The translations under genes were made by a program, and so were the position numbers. The notes beneath the pieces are model-generated. The model worked only from the letters and a program-made list of their open reading frames with translations. It had not been told where the DNA came from and ran no database searches. Shown in pieces: positions 1-12,512 of a DNA stretch of 64,000 nucleotides (position 1 is the stretch's first letter; each line of letters begins with the position of its first letter). The stretch comes from Taxillus chinensis (Eukaryota > Streptophyta > Magnoliopsida > Santalales > Loranthaceae). The stretch covers positions 8,850,062 to 8,914,061 of the forward strand of contig CM042085.1 of NCBI GenBank assembly GCA_023512835.1, given 5' to 3'.

Positions 1-850
1 GGTTCATATTTCTGGTTATTGTTAGCTCTGCGCATATGAATTTACATTTACATGTCAACATGACTGACCATACATTTGAAATGGCGCGCTGACAATAGCC
101 ATGGCTTCAATTTGCTGAACTTGTAAGTTTTGATGTTGATGTTGCTGATGCCAAGATCTTCGAGAAGGATAATGAAAAAAATGCGAGACATAAAATGTAA
201 CATAAATGCAGATTAAGTAAATGTATACGCGTATATGCTATGGGCCAAGTATCATAATGGTTTCAGTGTTAGCAGTTCTTTATACCAATACCCTACCCAC
301 TTTATATGGAGAAAAAATTGTGGGAGTTATGTTGCATTTGAGTCTCAATAACTCATCAAATGTAATCCCAATTGTTAGTCTTTTTATACTTCTGCAAATC
401 CCAAGTCTGGAGAAAATTTTAGACTGGCAAGGGAGGAGCAGAAGTGTAAGCTCTTTTATATAGTTATTTATATATTTACTAAAATTATCTGTGGTCCATT
501 GGTCGCTGCTGTTATGCTTTTGTAAAAATTATTCGTCATGGACTGTAGCACGGGGTGTGATTTTTTACTTCTATAATAGTCTTTTATATTACCGCCATGC
601 TAGAACTGTGAGATGATGTGAACTACCTCTAACCTAACTGAGCTATATAGTCCTTCTCTGTTATCATTATTGTTTTATCCTGTTTCACTTGAGCATTCCT
701 TCAGTAAATTTCACTGCATGGATGCTTAGATTCATTGTCCTTCCCTTCTCCAGTTCTCCCTTTTGGACCTTTTTTTAATCGTATGGAAGGTAGAAGTATG
801 CATTATTGCAACTTACACAGTACACTGCTTCATAGCTTCTATAATTTCAG
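1..850. other. AT-rich stretch, probable upstream introns of the next gene
   Basis: I recognise no complete gene here. Short coding-like text near 375-440 (an LQIPSLEKILDWQG-like reading on the + strand) could be an earlier exon of the gene that is clear from about 850 onward, but its splice sites cannot be confirmed. The remainder is AT-rich and intron-like. Confidence 0.35.
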
Positions 851-3570
851 GGGGGGGGGGGAATTGTGGTCACACGAAGAATACGGGAGTTAGATGGATT
901 GGGAGATAAGGCATGGTAGTTATACTTTGATGTATCTTTAATTTTATTATATCGATATTTTTATATTTGTTTTGGTGTCTCTCCGTGCTATGAAAGAATG
1001 ACCTTTAATATATAGGCATCAACTTGATGCTTGTGATGGGTGCAGGCCATTTGGTAAATGTTCTAATTCTATATGTATGGATTGTTAACAGATATAATTC
1101 TCAATGGGACTGAAGATGTAATTTCTCCAGCAGATGATGTGACTGCGAGTAAATTATGCTTTTTTGATGTGCTGGCGGATCATTATGTCTTGGCACCTGA
1201 GAATGGAAAACTCATCCTTGATTTGATTGTGAAACTCTGGAGTCAGTCATTTGCATCTCATATATTTTCGCTTCTGTTCCACAAATGGGTATGCGGTCAG
1301 CTTGCACTAGTTTTATTATTTATTTTCTGAACTTCTTCTTTTGGTGATATAATATGCTGTGATAAATTTTTATTGTTTCAATTAAATAAATCCATATGCA
1401 CCATTTTTGTAAGGTTTTTGTTGATAATCTTTTTATAGGACACAACTATATTCTTCAACGATATGTGTGTTCTCATATTTATCTTTTTGTGTCAACAAAC
1501 TAAAGAGAATCTGTTTAATTTTCAAAAGGTATAATTATTTTTAGTCAGTTTAGTTTCTGCAAACTACGTAGGAATCTTGTCCACAGGTCCCCCATGTGGA
1601 TGCGCTGCCTAAAGTAATAATTCTGGTGCCTGGTTATTCAAGATTATTCCATAAGATTTTTACTTGGATTTCTCAACTAATAAAGGTATGCAGTGTCAAA
1701 TCCAATCAAAAATCTTGATTTTTACTTTTGATTTCTCAATTTTTGATTGGAGCTATTTTAACTGGTTTGGTCCCTCCAATCAAAAATTGCAGAGAAAATA
1801 TTATTACAATCAATATTTGATTTTCTGATAATATGATCCTGATAACCTGGTGTAGAATTTCTGCTATTAAGTTTTTTTGAAGTTTTTCTTGGATAACTTA
1901 TATTTATGTGGCTGTTTTTTTTTAATTATTATTCTTTCAGCTAATTTCCCTAATATAAACTTGGGGCTGATGTATTTCAAAGATTTTTATTAGAAATATT
2001 AGATGTTAGTACCGCATTTCTTACTTTTGAATTATAAAATCTTATTTTGACTTCCAATCTTTTTTTGGGAATTTGAACAGTTGTTTTTTGTTGGCCATTT
2101 TTGATGACTTGCGATGGATATAATATATAGATTGATTGGAGAGGAGAATGGTTGTAAGTTGAATGCTACACACACTTCTGTGTATTTTTTTGCAGCTATT
2201 TGAAGTTCAACTTGAGAGTGATGATATACTTCTCCGTTATGCTTTTGCTCTTGTTCAAGGTGCAACAAATGTTTTCTGGTACGGATGTTAGTTGCAATAT
2301 CTCGTGGAAATTACTATTTGGGGATTCTTTGTGTCTGCGTGTGCTTTATTTTGTTGAGATTGGTTGTTATCAATTGTTGGCATAGCAAATTATTACAAAT
2401 TTTAAATCTGCAATAACTTCTTGGAAATGGAAATTTCGTTTTTATTTTCCATTTTATTAGCTGAAAATATAACGGTAAAGAAAAATTTCTTTCTTTTAAG
2501 AGCAAATGCGTGGGCTTTCTTGTAATATTTTTCTACATGCTTTTGCAGGATTGATATCCAAACCAACACAAGGCATTTCCAGTCTCTGTTTTGTGTAAGA
2601 ATACTGTTAAGAGTAAATTGCTTCCCTTCAGAGTAAATTTGTTTTTTAGGGTGTGTAACGTCAAGACTCTATCTCATCAACACACTCTGTTTGATTCAGT
2701 ATCTTCTTGAGGAAGTTGCTTTGGTGCCCACACGATTAAATAAAATTCCTTTGCAGGTCAGACACTGATATAGTCTAGTGTTGGCTGAAACTTCAGTTCA
2801 TTAATCACACAGTAAAATTTTATCTTTATTTGAAGTTATTAGCTGGCAAATCTTAAGGTAGTAATTACTGTTGCATCTGGACATGGCCTATTTTATGACG
2901 CTGTATATTGTTTGTTTTCAGGCCCAGAGAGACCTGTTTCTTTTACTTTCAAGATTTATAGTGTTCTACAACTCAGGTAGGCTTTTCACTGGTATGATTT
3001 AATTGCTGGTTACATTATTGTCGATGTGTTTATGCATGCGGATGTGTCTTGGTGCTTGTATGTATCCAGGAGATAGGGTTGAAAGCTTCTTAAAACAGTT
3101 TCCTGTTTTCCCAATTTCTTTCTTGCTGGGCAGTGCAGCCGACATCTTTGTTATTGAGTTAGCAGATCAGGTGCATTACTATCTTCAAAACCCGTATTTC
3201 TACAAACAATTTCATTCATGGAATGTTTTGTTCTTTCCGCACTCTTCTAAAATGCTTCTATTTACCAGCTTCAAAAGCTAAAGGTTGAGCCAGTATTGCT
3301 GCATTACCTTTCCCAAATCAAAGTTCTTCAGGGTAATAATACTTCAACCCTGTGTGAGCTCATATTTAAGTATCTTGGGGCTGGTACATCTTCACCTTGA
3401 TTTTCCTGACAAAGCATATAATTAAAACAATGCCAGGCTTGGAACTGAGGATGACAACAAGTACAAGGTTAAAATCATGCTTATATAGCTTCACTTCTCC
3501 TGGTGGCCCAATGTACCCTACAAGAGCTGTTCGACATGCTGCCTGGGATTCATTAGATTTGCTTTTTCCT
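851..3570 (+). CDS. conserved plant protein of unknown function, multi-exon, partial
   Basis: Ten exons can be chained with GT..AG borders: about 851-915, 1016-1053, 1092-1288, 2196-2278, 2549-2594, 2700-2756, 2922-2976, 3070-3170, 3269-3332 and 3437-3570. Every junction from 915 onward keeps frame (for example TG|G for Trp and G|AT for Asp), which is strong evidence for one gene. The product begins IVVTRRIRELDG, contains HQLDACDGCRPFDIIL and ends LYSFTSPGGPMYPTRAVRHA followed by AWDSLDLLFP. I believe this is a conserved plant family without an assigned role, and I see no catalytic motif, signal peptide or obvious membrane segment in the visible part. The 5' end is unresolved, and I could not find C-terminal exons after 3570, so the model is incomplete at both ends. 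A run of 11 G at the start of the first exon is odd and makes that acceptor uncertain. Confidence 0.75.
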
Positions 3571-6100
3571 GTAAGCTTTTATTTCTTCACCTCAAGTAGT
3601 TCAGGTGATAAACTTTATTGCCCAACAAGTAGCTATGCATTTTATTTTACCTCGGCTTAGAAACTATTTGATCTAATGAAGTTTTTTTTTTTTTTTTTAA
3701 AATAATCTTATGGGATTTTTCAACAATAGCTTTATGTAATAGGATAAGTGACTACCTTGCAAAAATCAATGATATATTTATATGAAATTTTGTACACTGC
3801 GTATAAGCTTTGTTATGTGATGGTCGTGATAAGAGAAGCAAGTTTAGAGTAATTTTAAGCACGTGTGGATCTATTTATGCTTGGCAACAGATCCCTTGGC
3901 ATGAAATTTCTGAAACAGTGATGGTCATGACGGTCAAATTTGTGAACTACTTGAAGCTTGCGTTGATTTATTTATTTGTTCATTGTTGCTGCGGAAAGCA
4001 TTTTTTTTAAAGTACAACAATATATTGACCATGTAGGTGAGTGCAGCATATCCCACACAGTACCACCGATTGCAACAATTGAATTTTTATTTTTAAAATT
4101 TTGAGTGAGGCAACAAAATTGAGATATCTTTGTTAGTTCGGTAACTAATTGGTAAGATGTGTTTTGGCACAATATCCTGACATCCATGTCATTGTGTGCA
4201 GATTGGGCAATATCCACGGCATTTGATAAGCTTGTTTTTCCGGTTGCTATATCCATGGTACTGGCCCTCCTCTTTTTGGAACTTCATTAAAACATTCATT
4301 AGCGCAATTTTACATTCTTTACTGAGGGTGCTATTTTGTAGTTTGGATAAATGGACAAAGCCAAACAACTCCTAAATTGTGAATGGTATATTATATTTGA
4401 ACGCGCCCACATTTAAAATTGTGAACTGATTTTAAAATATAAGTTGTGAATGGCCTGCACAGTGCCAACATTAAATATATTTCAATTCCCTCCTCCCCTT
4501 CAACGATTTTATACTCAAAGTGAAATGTAGGAGCCCAGAACTTCAGTGGCATACTGAATAGATTGAGGTTATGGAAACAACCCCCCCCCCCCCCCCCCCC
4601 TATATCTCGCGTTTTGACTGTTGAAATGCCTGAGCCTGTCCGTTTGGCTGTTGTGCATTGTTTGGAACTGGTTTTATTTTCTTCGTTTAAAGGGTGACTT
4701 TGTCGTGCATTGTTTAGACCTAGTTTTATTTTCTTCGTATATAGGGCGACTTCGTTGGGCTTAATACTGTTATTAATGCCTAAAATTCAATCCGCCAGAG
4801 GCAACAAATGTTAACGTCATGTTTGTTTACCCATAAATGTTAACAATTACAATTACATGTTTGTAATTGTTGATGGTAAAATTCACGAGTTACTCGCCTA
4901 TATGATATGAAATTAGTTTAACACCCATGATACCTTTAAAGGTCTTTTAAGGCTCCCATTGCTACCATCCACCCTGGAGATTAAAATATTCCAGGACCAA
5001 GTTGCATGCTATATTTTCTTGCTCTTTTTTTCAATAAAAAACAAATAACTGATAAGATTGCCCTTGGAACTTACTAGGATTAAACTACAATAAAATAATG
5101 TTTTTTCCCCAGATAGAGTGAGCGCATTCCTAACGATGGTCCAAAATCGTAATTAATATACGTGGAGACAAACCAATTCAAAGCCATACAGAGAAAATAG
5201 GGAAAATGGAATTTCTACGTTGGTTATCACAAATCTACCATACCCAATTGACCTGACCAATTGAGAAAAAAGGTGCTTCAAAATGTTCATAGCTGGCCAG
5301 CTCCCGTAAGCTGCCAAATCCATCTCCTGTGTTTTGGTTGAATTGGGAAGCAACAGTGCTGTAAGTTGCCGGCCTCTTTGCCCAGCCCACACTAGCATGC
5401 GCCTAAAACTAGTATTCATGCCACTGATTTCCCATGTCAGTAGCATTCACAAAACCATGATAAGGTTCCCTTTGTCAAAGCACTCCCAGGCAATTCAGGT
5501 GAAAAAAAGGAAAAAATCAATAAAATTTAATGATACTCCAAAGAAAGACATCTAAGCACAGAAGCAATCTTTTAAGCACGATCTCAAGTAAGCATTACCT
5601 CCTGAAATGGCCGTCCAGGGAAATGCTTCGAATTCTTTCACAAGCAGTTTCATCTGAGCTGCTTCCATGAAGTGAGATCAACAAGTAGAAGCAGAACAAT
5701 CGGGAAGAAATCAATGACTAGGCGTAAGACACATATAAAGTCGATCAAATGCATACCAACTAATTGCTGCAAGCAATTTTCTATTTATAAGACAATTTAC
5801 GGAAAAGGTGTAAAATAAAGTCCTCGCCAACAAATTAACAGAGGTATCAAAATTTTAGATGGCAGAAAACAGGAATTGCAGAAGTGCCAAAATAGTAACT
5901 ACAACAGAAAACAATGATATAAGTAGAAAATCTACCTTGCACTATGCTGGTGAAATCACTACTGTTTAGATTCATACTAGCGCTGCAGCCAGCCTCATGT
6001 AAAAAGGAGAGAATACCAACTTAATGACTGCAACGATCCAAGGAAACCAATACAAGAGTCCCCAATTTGCAGCAGCTGCCCAAACCCATTCGCTTGCCCA
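3571..6100. other. intergenic or intronic DNA, no gene recognised
   Basis: AT-rich with a T tract near 3684 and a C tract near 4581. The terminal exons of the upstream gene might lie here, but I could not recognise them. An open frame on the - strand at 5153-5446 has no recognisable family. A short stretch around 5590-5670 (- strand) reads like coding or 3' UTR, without support. Confidence 0.4.
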
Positions 6101-6101
6101 A

Positions 6102-6650
6102 ATAAAAGAAATAATAAAATAATATAAACCCAAGAACCACAAACCACGATTAATAGTCCTCTCTTAAGGCATTTTCCCTTTCCCCCATCCAAAGTAAGAA
6201 ATTGATGTTACAAATACACAAATTAGTTGGGATCGCATAATCACATGACACAAGGAAGCAAAGAGCAAGCATGCAGCACAGTAGATTTTCCCCTAGTTTA
6301 TCTGCATTTCTTCTTCAGCAGAAACCTTTCCTCCAGGTCCCCTTCCACGGTTATCCCAAATTTAAAGGAATAATAAACTAGTATAAGCCCAAGATCCACA
6401 AACCATGATCAATAATAGTCCTCTCTAAGGCATTTTCCCTTCCCCCCCCTCTCCAAAGCAAGAAGTTGATTTTACAAATACAGAAATTAGTTGGGAGCAT
6501 AATAACACAAGGAAGCAAATAGCCAGCATGTAGGTAGAACAAAAATTTTTCCCCTAGTTTATCTGCATTGCTTCTGCATGATATTTATCCAAATCAGCGT
6601 CAAGATCCTCAGCAGAAACCTTTCCTCCACGGCCCCTTCCACCATTGGCA
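6102..6650 (-). repeat. partial tandem duplication of the ALY terminal exon and 3' UTR
   Basis: Bases about 6102-6352 and about 6358-6650 are two imperfect direct copies. Shared landmarks are CCCTAGTTTATCTGCAT (stop codon region), AAACCTTTCCTCCA (exon 5) and the 3' UTR text around ACAAACCA(C/T)GAT. The copy nearer 6650 is the one in the real last exon of the ALY gene. The distal copy carries the stop codon and part of exon 5 but lacks about 34 bases, so it is a relic lying downstream of the functional stop. Confidence 0.8.
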
Positions 6651-9600
6651 TGACCACCTCGTTTCGGTCTGGGTGCAGCACCCCTCCCTTGGCCACTGTT
6701 GCACAACAAGAAGATGATTATGATCAAGCAGGTTTTCTCCAACTTGGCATTGTACATTAACTCTGACTGAAAAGAAGACAGGATAAATCTAAGCAAAAAC
6801 AAGAAACATAAGTCAATTAATATAATATTCAGAAAGCAAAGAGTGTGTTACATCAAGGGAGAAAAAATTGAATGAATGCAATCATTCAAAAGCCAATAAA
6901 ACAGGGTTTCAGCGATACAAGGCAGAAGCCTGATACAAGGGCATACAAGCACAATGCACAAGATGACTCGAAGATTGAGTCAGTGATTATGCAAAATTCT
7001 TATATATATTATAAATAATCTTAGTAGTATTAAATGAGCCATGCACTAAAATGCCAATATTAAATCATAGGTGTCTATAAACTTGCGTAAGCATTGATCA
7101 TAGCCTTGAATACTAGTAGTAGTAGTAGTAGCCTAGCAAAGAAAATATTCAGCCAAACTGTGGAATTGCAAACGCCTCCATCAGTTTCGAACCTTGTGAT
7201 TACAATCAATATGTCATCACTTGTACCGGCTTATCAAAGAACAGTCATTAGATTCTGTGCATTCGATTGGACATCAGTCCAAAAACATCTTAGAGGACAA
7301 ATAAAGTCTGTCGAAGCTTATACATTCAGTTCACGGATGACACTCAAAATTGGCCCACAAGGGGAAGCTATACGGAGTTGAAGTGTCTGATGTGACAAGA
7401 GAAAATCAGTACAACAAACCTTTCAGGAGATCAAAGATGTCGGAAACCATGTAATGGTTTAAAAATGAAAGTCAAGAATATGTAACCAAAAATGGACATG
7501 CATTAAAAAGTCACCAGGTTCAGAATCTCATATATTGATTTAAGTGGCCGAGGGATACTTCTCCAATGTGGAGGATCCATGTAAAACAGCACAAATTAAT
7601 TAGACACAGTAGCAAACAGCTACAATTGTCATAATAAATGTATATATGGTAGTAGCACTAATATTTTCATGCCTGGAAAATATTATCCTTCTAACAGAAT
7701 ATTAGAAATAATCCCAAATTTTCAAAGGATAGAATCATGGTTCGAAGTCGCAGTCGCGAACGTCGTCCTATCTCGGGTGAGATGCAACTTTAGGTATGAA
7801 GTTATATTTAATTTAAAAAATAAAAATCAGAAAAAAATCAGAAAAAATCAGACCAATCATGAGAACCATTAAACAAGTTCTATTATAATATTACTATTAT
7901 AAAAATGAAACAAACGCCTAGTCTCACGTCGGGCGTGTGTGAATCATTGGCAGAGCACAACGATCAATCGGCGAGGAAGAGGTAGAGCACAATGTCCGGC
8001 GATCAACAACGAGCATGCGTGAGGCGTCGGCAGCAAGTCGACATAAAGCGGCGTCCGACGATCGGCAAGGAAGACGCAGAGCATGTTGTCCGTCGAAGAA
8101 GAAGCAGAGCACACCGCCTGGCGATCAGCGATCAGATTCAGCGTCCTAGAAGAGGAAGAAAGGCATACTGTAATGGGATGGAGCCATCCCGTAAATTTCA
8201 GAAGTAAATTTCGTACGGGATGAAACGCGTCGTTGAGACAACGGCCGTATCGTTGCTTCTCGGCTGAGATCTCGAACGAGATCGACGAGATGACGAAGTT
8301 TTGTGAGATTTATGTATTGACCTTGGATATCGGATCGACACTCTACAATACCATGATGACTTAGACGATACTTCTATTACGAACCATGGGTAGAACCAAC
8401 ATGATGCTTCACCGAGATGGATTATCCAAATTTAGGGGAATTTATTCGAGAAGATTTTAAACCTCAAGGTTGAGTTTTAATAAACCAGATAATAGCACAT
8501 GCACAAGGAATTTAAGAGATGGCACAAAAGATTAGGCATTAACATCTTGTGTGATCCCAGTGAATTTTTTTAAGGTGTCGAGTGCAATTATAAACTGAAC
8601 ATACACAAGAAAATGTTAGGAGTTTAATTATAACTGATTTGCGATTCTTCCAGGATTTATCGGTCTTTAACTTATCAGCACGACCCCGTGGGGGTAGTGT
8701 GGTGGTCATCCCACTTCAACCATTAGGTGAGGTCATGCATTCAATCCCATGCACTCCTGGGATGAAAAAGGGGGATGGAGATATATGTAATTTTTTAAAA
8801 AAAACCTCATCAGCAAGTTGTAGTTACCTGTCGAACTTCTAGCATTTAACGGCTAACTCTTGTGTTTGAATTTTTAATATCTATATACAAAGAAATGATA
8901 ACACATTCCAAAAATCTTGTGTTTGAATTTTGAAATATCTATATACACTCACCAAAATCGATAACACATCCCAAAAACATCGTTTAAAATGCTTAACAAG
9001 CGGGATCCCAAGAATGGATAAAAATGAAGTCATTTCACCAAAATATTCATGCATGTACAGCATTAATCTCCATTCATGCATTAAGAAAAAACACATTTTA
9101 GGAATACAGTTAAGAAAGAAATTTTATTTTATTTTTTAACGAGATGTGATGCCTCTTGATGAGATGTGAATTGCTGTAGCCCTATAAGATTTTGGGCGGT
9201 TGTCTAAATGAGTTCATCTCATTCTCTTTAACATTTTTTTAAATCCCAAAATGTATGTAGATTGTTACATCATCATAAGAAACACATTAAATCTAATTCA
9301 TCCAGACATGGGATAGATGCCACTTTATGGCAAACTAAAGTTTTGAGAACTAATCAACCGGAAATGAATTTAAACTGTTCATTCAGTCAGTTATAAATTC
9401 AATTTCAGCCTATACCATTAAAGATCAAAGAATCACTTATCATCACATTTACCTTCTAGAAAATCCATTTGGATTTCCAAACGTTCCCTTCATGATAGTT
9501 GGCACAGGAACAGGAGGAGGTGCCCCGATGTTAGTTCCCACAATCTCTATTTTCATTGGCTTCCCATCAAGTTGAACATTGTTGTATCTCTTAACAGCTT

Positions 9601-11458
9601 CAACAGCATCAAGCCTTCGTGAGAAGACAACTTCTGCTGTCCCCTAAAAAAAGAAGCCTTTTAAGAGAAGAGAGGAACGTGACAGATTCATCAGAAGGAT
9701 AACTATCAATCTTGCAAAAGTACCTTTGATCTCCCACTTCTATCATAATGGATTGTATACCTTTTCAAGTCACCAACCTCTGAAAAAAAGTTCCTGCAAA
9801 AATGAAATTCATGTGAGAAAATTAAATTAAAAATATTATAAGGTACAAAACCCCCCTTAGTGATTTGAAGCATAAGGTACACACAAGTAATTTACTGTTC
9901 AGTTTAAAACAAAACACTGAAAAATTAGTAGATGAATGAACATCTTAAAAAGCAAAAAAAAAAAAAAAACAGAAGTCCTACACATTATGGAGACACTCAA
10001 AATAACTATTTGGAAAAGTCTTCATACATATATAAAGGCACAGCATCTGGAAAGAGCTAAAAATAAATGGAAAATATTCTTAAAATATAAAATATAAACA
10101 ACAAAGGTACCAAGAAAGAAGAGAGAAATACATAACAATGCAATGCTATTAGAGGTAAGGGGGGCAGAAAATGCCACCAGGAAATATAATAACACAAGTA
10201 TTGAAGGATCTGAACCTATTACAATCAGCCATGATCCATCACAAGTAATGAATAATCTGAGGGGAAAGAATCGAACAAACACCCTAAAGAAAATAATGAA
10301 TAATCTGTGGGGAAAAAAACAAACAACATCCAAAGGAATATAGATCCAATCAGAGGACAACAAAAAATGCTTATAAATGATTGTAAAGAGATAAGAGTAT
10401 TCAATTCTGATGCCAGTGTCACAGTGTGATTGTCAGGAGAACTCCATTCAATGAAAAAGAGTGGCGAGCAGTAAAAGCAAACAGCCCAAGAACTGAATTT
10501 CCAACTACAGATATATACATCCGGAGCTATTACCAGAGTAGGGAACAAACAAACAAACGATATAACCAAAATGATCAAAACTTAAAAGGCTCTGAAACAA
10601 AGAAAATTACCTTGATATCTTCAATAGAAACACCATAATCCAAGTTGGATACATAAAGCTTGGTTCCAGTTTCAATGGAAAAAGTCCGAGCAGCATTTGG
10701 GGGGTAGGCACCGGCCTGACCGGGGAACAGATCATGCTGCCACGTTGATTCAGGGGCCTGAAGCGCATAAACCGCAAAAAAGATGAATCCAAAGGAGACC
10801 ACATCACAGATGGAATTTCCAAAATCGAAGCTTGGATATCATAATACATATAATCGAAGATCTAAACCCAAAACACCAGTTACACCACCACACCACTACA
10901 GGGATAGAATTCCAAATCCAAGAGACAAATCCCAAAAACCACCACAGCGGCGATGTAATTTCCAAATCGAAGATTAGCAGAACCCGAGGCATCAAACCAA
11001 ACCAAGAATCGAACGGAATCGAATCGAATCAAAGATTGTATAATCCAAGAGCCATCGGGAGATGGACTCAGATCGGATCGAAACTTGGATACATCAACAG
11101 AAATATAAATCCGAGACACCACATCAAATCAAATAAAATCAAATCGAGGCTTGGGTAGAGGGAGGGAGGAGGAGCACCGGATCAGATCAGAGAAATCAAA
11201 CCGAATCGAAGCAACGAAGGAGTAAGAAGAGAGCAAAAAGGAAAACCCTAAACTCACTTTTGCTGCTGCAGTGGCGGCAGCGTAGGGCACTGAGCGGTTG
11301 ATACCGCGGTTGTTGGGGAATCGACGGGAAGGTCCGGGACCGGCGCCTCTGCCTCTGCCTCTGCCTCTGCCTCTGCCTCCTCCGCCTCCACGCCCGCCTC
11401 CTGATTTTTTGCTGTTTTTGATGAGGTCGTCCAGGGTCATGTCAAGGGCGCCAGACAT
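6554..11458 (-). CDS. ALY (THO4): THO complex subunit 4 / ALY mRNA-export adaptor
   Basis: RNA-binding adaptor of the TREX complex, which in the nucleus couples transcription and splicing to mRNA export by binding the UAP56 helicase. There are five exons: 11258-11458, 10611-10757, 9724-9793, 9453-9643 and 6554-6695, all with GT..AG introns, for about 249 residues, the usual family length. The order is an N-terminal UAP56-binding motif (DMTLDDLIK, residues 6-14), an RG-rich segment, a WQHDLF linker, an RRM with RNP2 LYVSNL (about 101-106) and RNP1 SKGTAEVVF (about 138-146), a Gly/Arg-rich tail, and a C-terminal UAP56-binding motif ending LDKYHAEAMQIN. Oddity: exon 3 is 70 bases where 69 are expected. 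A run of seven T (seven A on the + strand at 9783-9789) breaks the frame after EL and gives an early stop. This is either an assembly error or a real lesion. The long last intron (6696-9452) holds repeats. Confidence 0.93.
7900..8260. repeat. GC-rich degenerate short repeat inside the last ALY intron
   Basis: A 360-base GC-rich island in an AT-rich intron. It contains repeated blocks of the kind GCAGAGCAC and CGGCGATCA at irregular spacing, and open frames on both strands that match no family. It is probably a fragment of a mobile element or a decayed minisatellite. Confidence 0.4.
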
Positions 11459-12052
11459 TTTTCGCGGCCAACGGCGGAGACGGGGAACAGTTGTCCAATT
11501 CAGGGTTTCAAAACTCTTTACTTATAAGGGGAAAAATCGGAATTAAATTTGTTTTGTATTTTAGACACATTGCTCTCCGTCGTCTCGACTGAAAATAAAA
11601 AGAGAGGGAAAAGTGAGTAGAACGTTTTCCCCACGTTTTCTATATTTTTATATTAAAACAAACAATAATGAATTTTAAATTTTAATTACTTTTGGTTTAT
11701 TTATTTTTATTTTACTTTTTATTATTATACGTATCCAAGTTATATTTAGTATGAATATCTTATTTGTATTGATATTTGGATGGATATTTCATTAAAAATC
11801 TTTTGGATATGACTAAGGAGAAATGATATATTTGATAGGACTAAGGAGAAATGAAATGAAATAAAAATAATAATATTTATTATTATTATCTTGACAACCG
11901 AAGTATATAGAATTGAGTCATTACTATGAAAATGGCATATATTATCAAGAAAATTCAATTTAGCTGGTATTAAATGATTCTTAATTTCAGAGAATGAATT
12001 TCAACCCGAATGTCCTTTTACTTTACTAGCTGCCATCACCATCTCCATCATC
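11459..12052. promoter_or_regulatory. ALY upstream region and AT-rich spacer
   Basis: This lies upstream of the ALY start codon, which is on the - strand. The first 80 bases are likely the 5' UTR. I see no unmistakable TATA box, and the rest is AT-rich spacer without recognisable genes. Confidence 0.4.
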
Positions 12053-12060
12053 ATTAGGAT

Positions 12061-12504
12061 TAGGGGCGGAGCCAGGCCTTTGGTAGGGGGGGCCATGGCC
12101 CCCATTCGTTTGTTTTCATTTATATTTTTACTGCTATGGTAAGCATGCAGAGCTCTTTTTGGGAGAAAAAGGAAATAAAAAATTTGGAATTTGGCTTGGC
12201 CTTTCTTTTTTTTTTCTCCTCCCAACGAAATTCTTGTAAAAATTTTCATGTTATAAGCTAAATCATAAATTAACTCTTATTTTGAGGTTGTATTTCCTGA
12301 AAAGTTATTTTTAAAAGTATATATATATATTATTTTAAAAAAAATAATATCTAGCTTCTTAGTTTGGATTATTAATTTTCCAATCAATAACTTTTCCTCT
12401 TCTCTTCACTGGTTTTCTAATTCCAACCCAAAAATTTTTCTAGTGTAAATTTTTTTCCTGGTTAGGCTTGGCCCCCCCCAAGAACGATTCCTGGTTCCGC
12501 CCTG
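12061..12504. mobile_element. hAT-type MITE (444 bases)
   Basis: The ends are inverted: TAGGGGCGGAGCCAGG on the left, and CCTGGTTCCGCCCTG on the right, which reads CAGGGCGGAACCAGG when inverted. The element is flanked by a perfect 8-base target duplication, ATTAGGAT, at 12053-12060 and 12505-12512. An 8-base duplication with C/TAGGG ends is diagnostic of the hAT superfamily. The interior is AT-rich and non-coding, so it is non-autonomous. G and C runs just inside both ends extend the imperfect terminal inverted repeat. Confidence 0.9.
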
Positions 12505-12512
12505 ATTAGGAT

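Noticed and set aside
3397..3660. A frameshift in the last visible exon of the unknown-protein gene (a second frame reads LGTEDDNKYKVKIML)
   Set aside because: The splice phase from the previous exon requires the GLELRMTTSTRL frame, which is open to the donor and continues into YSFTSPGG. The other reading is coincidental.
5153..5446. 97-codon - strand open frame as a gene
   Set aside because: No family resemblance, no clear promoter or splice context, and the composition matches surrounding non-coding DNA.
10022..11158. Open frames on both strands within the ALY introns
   Set aside because: They lie in introns 1 and 2 of ALY. The only real coding piece there is exon 2 (10611-10757).
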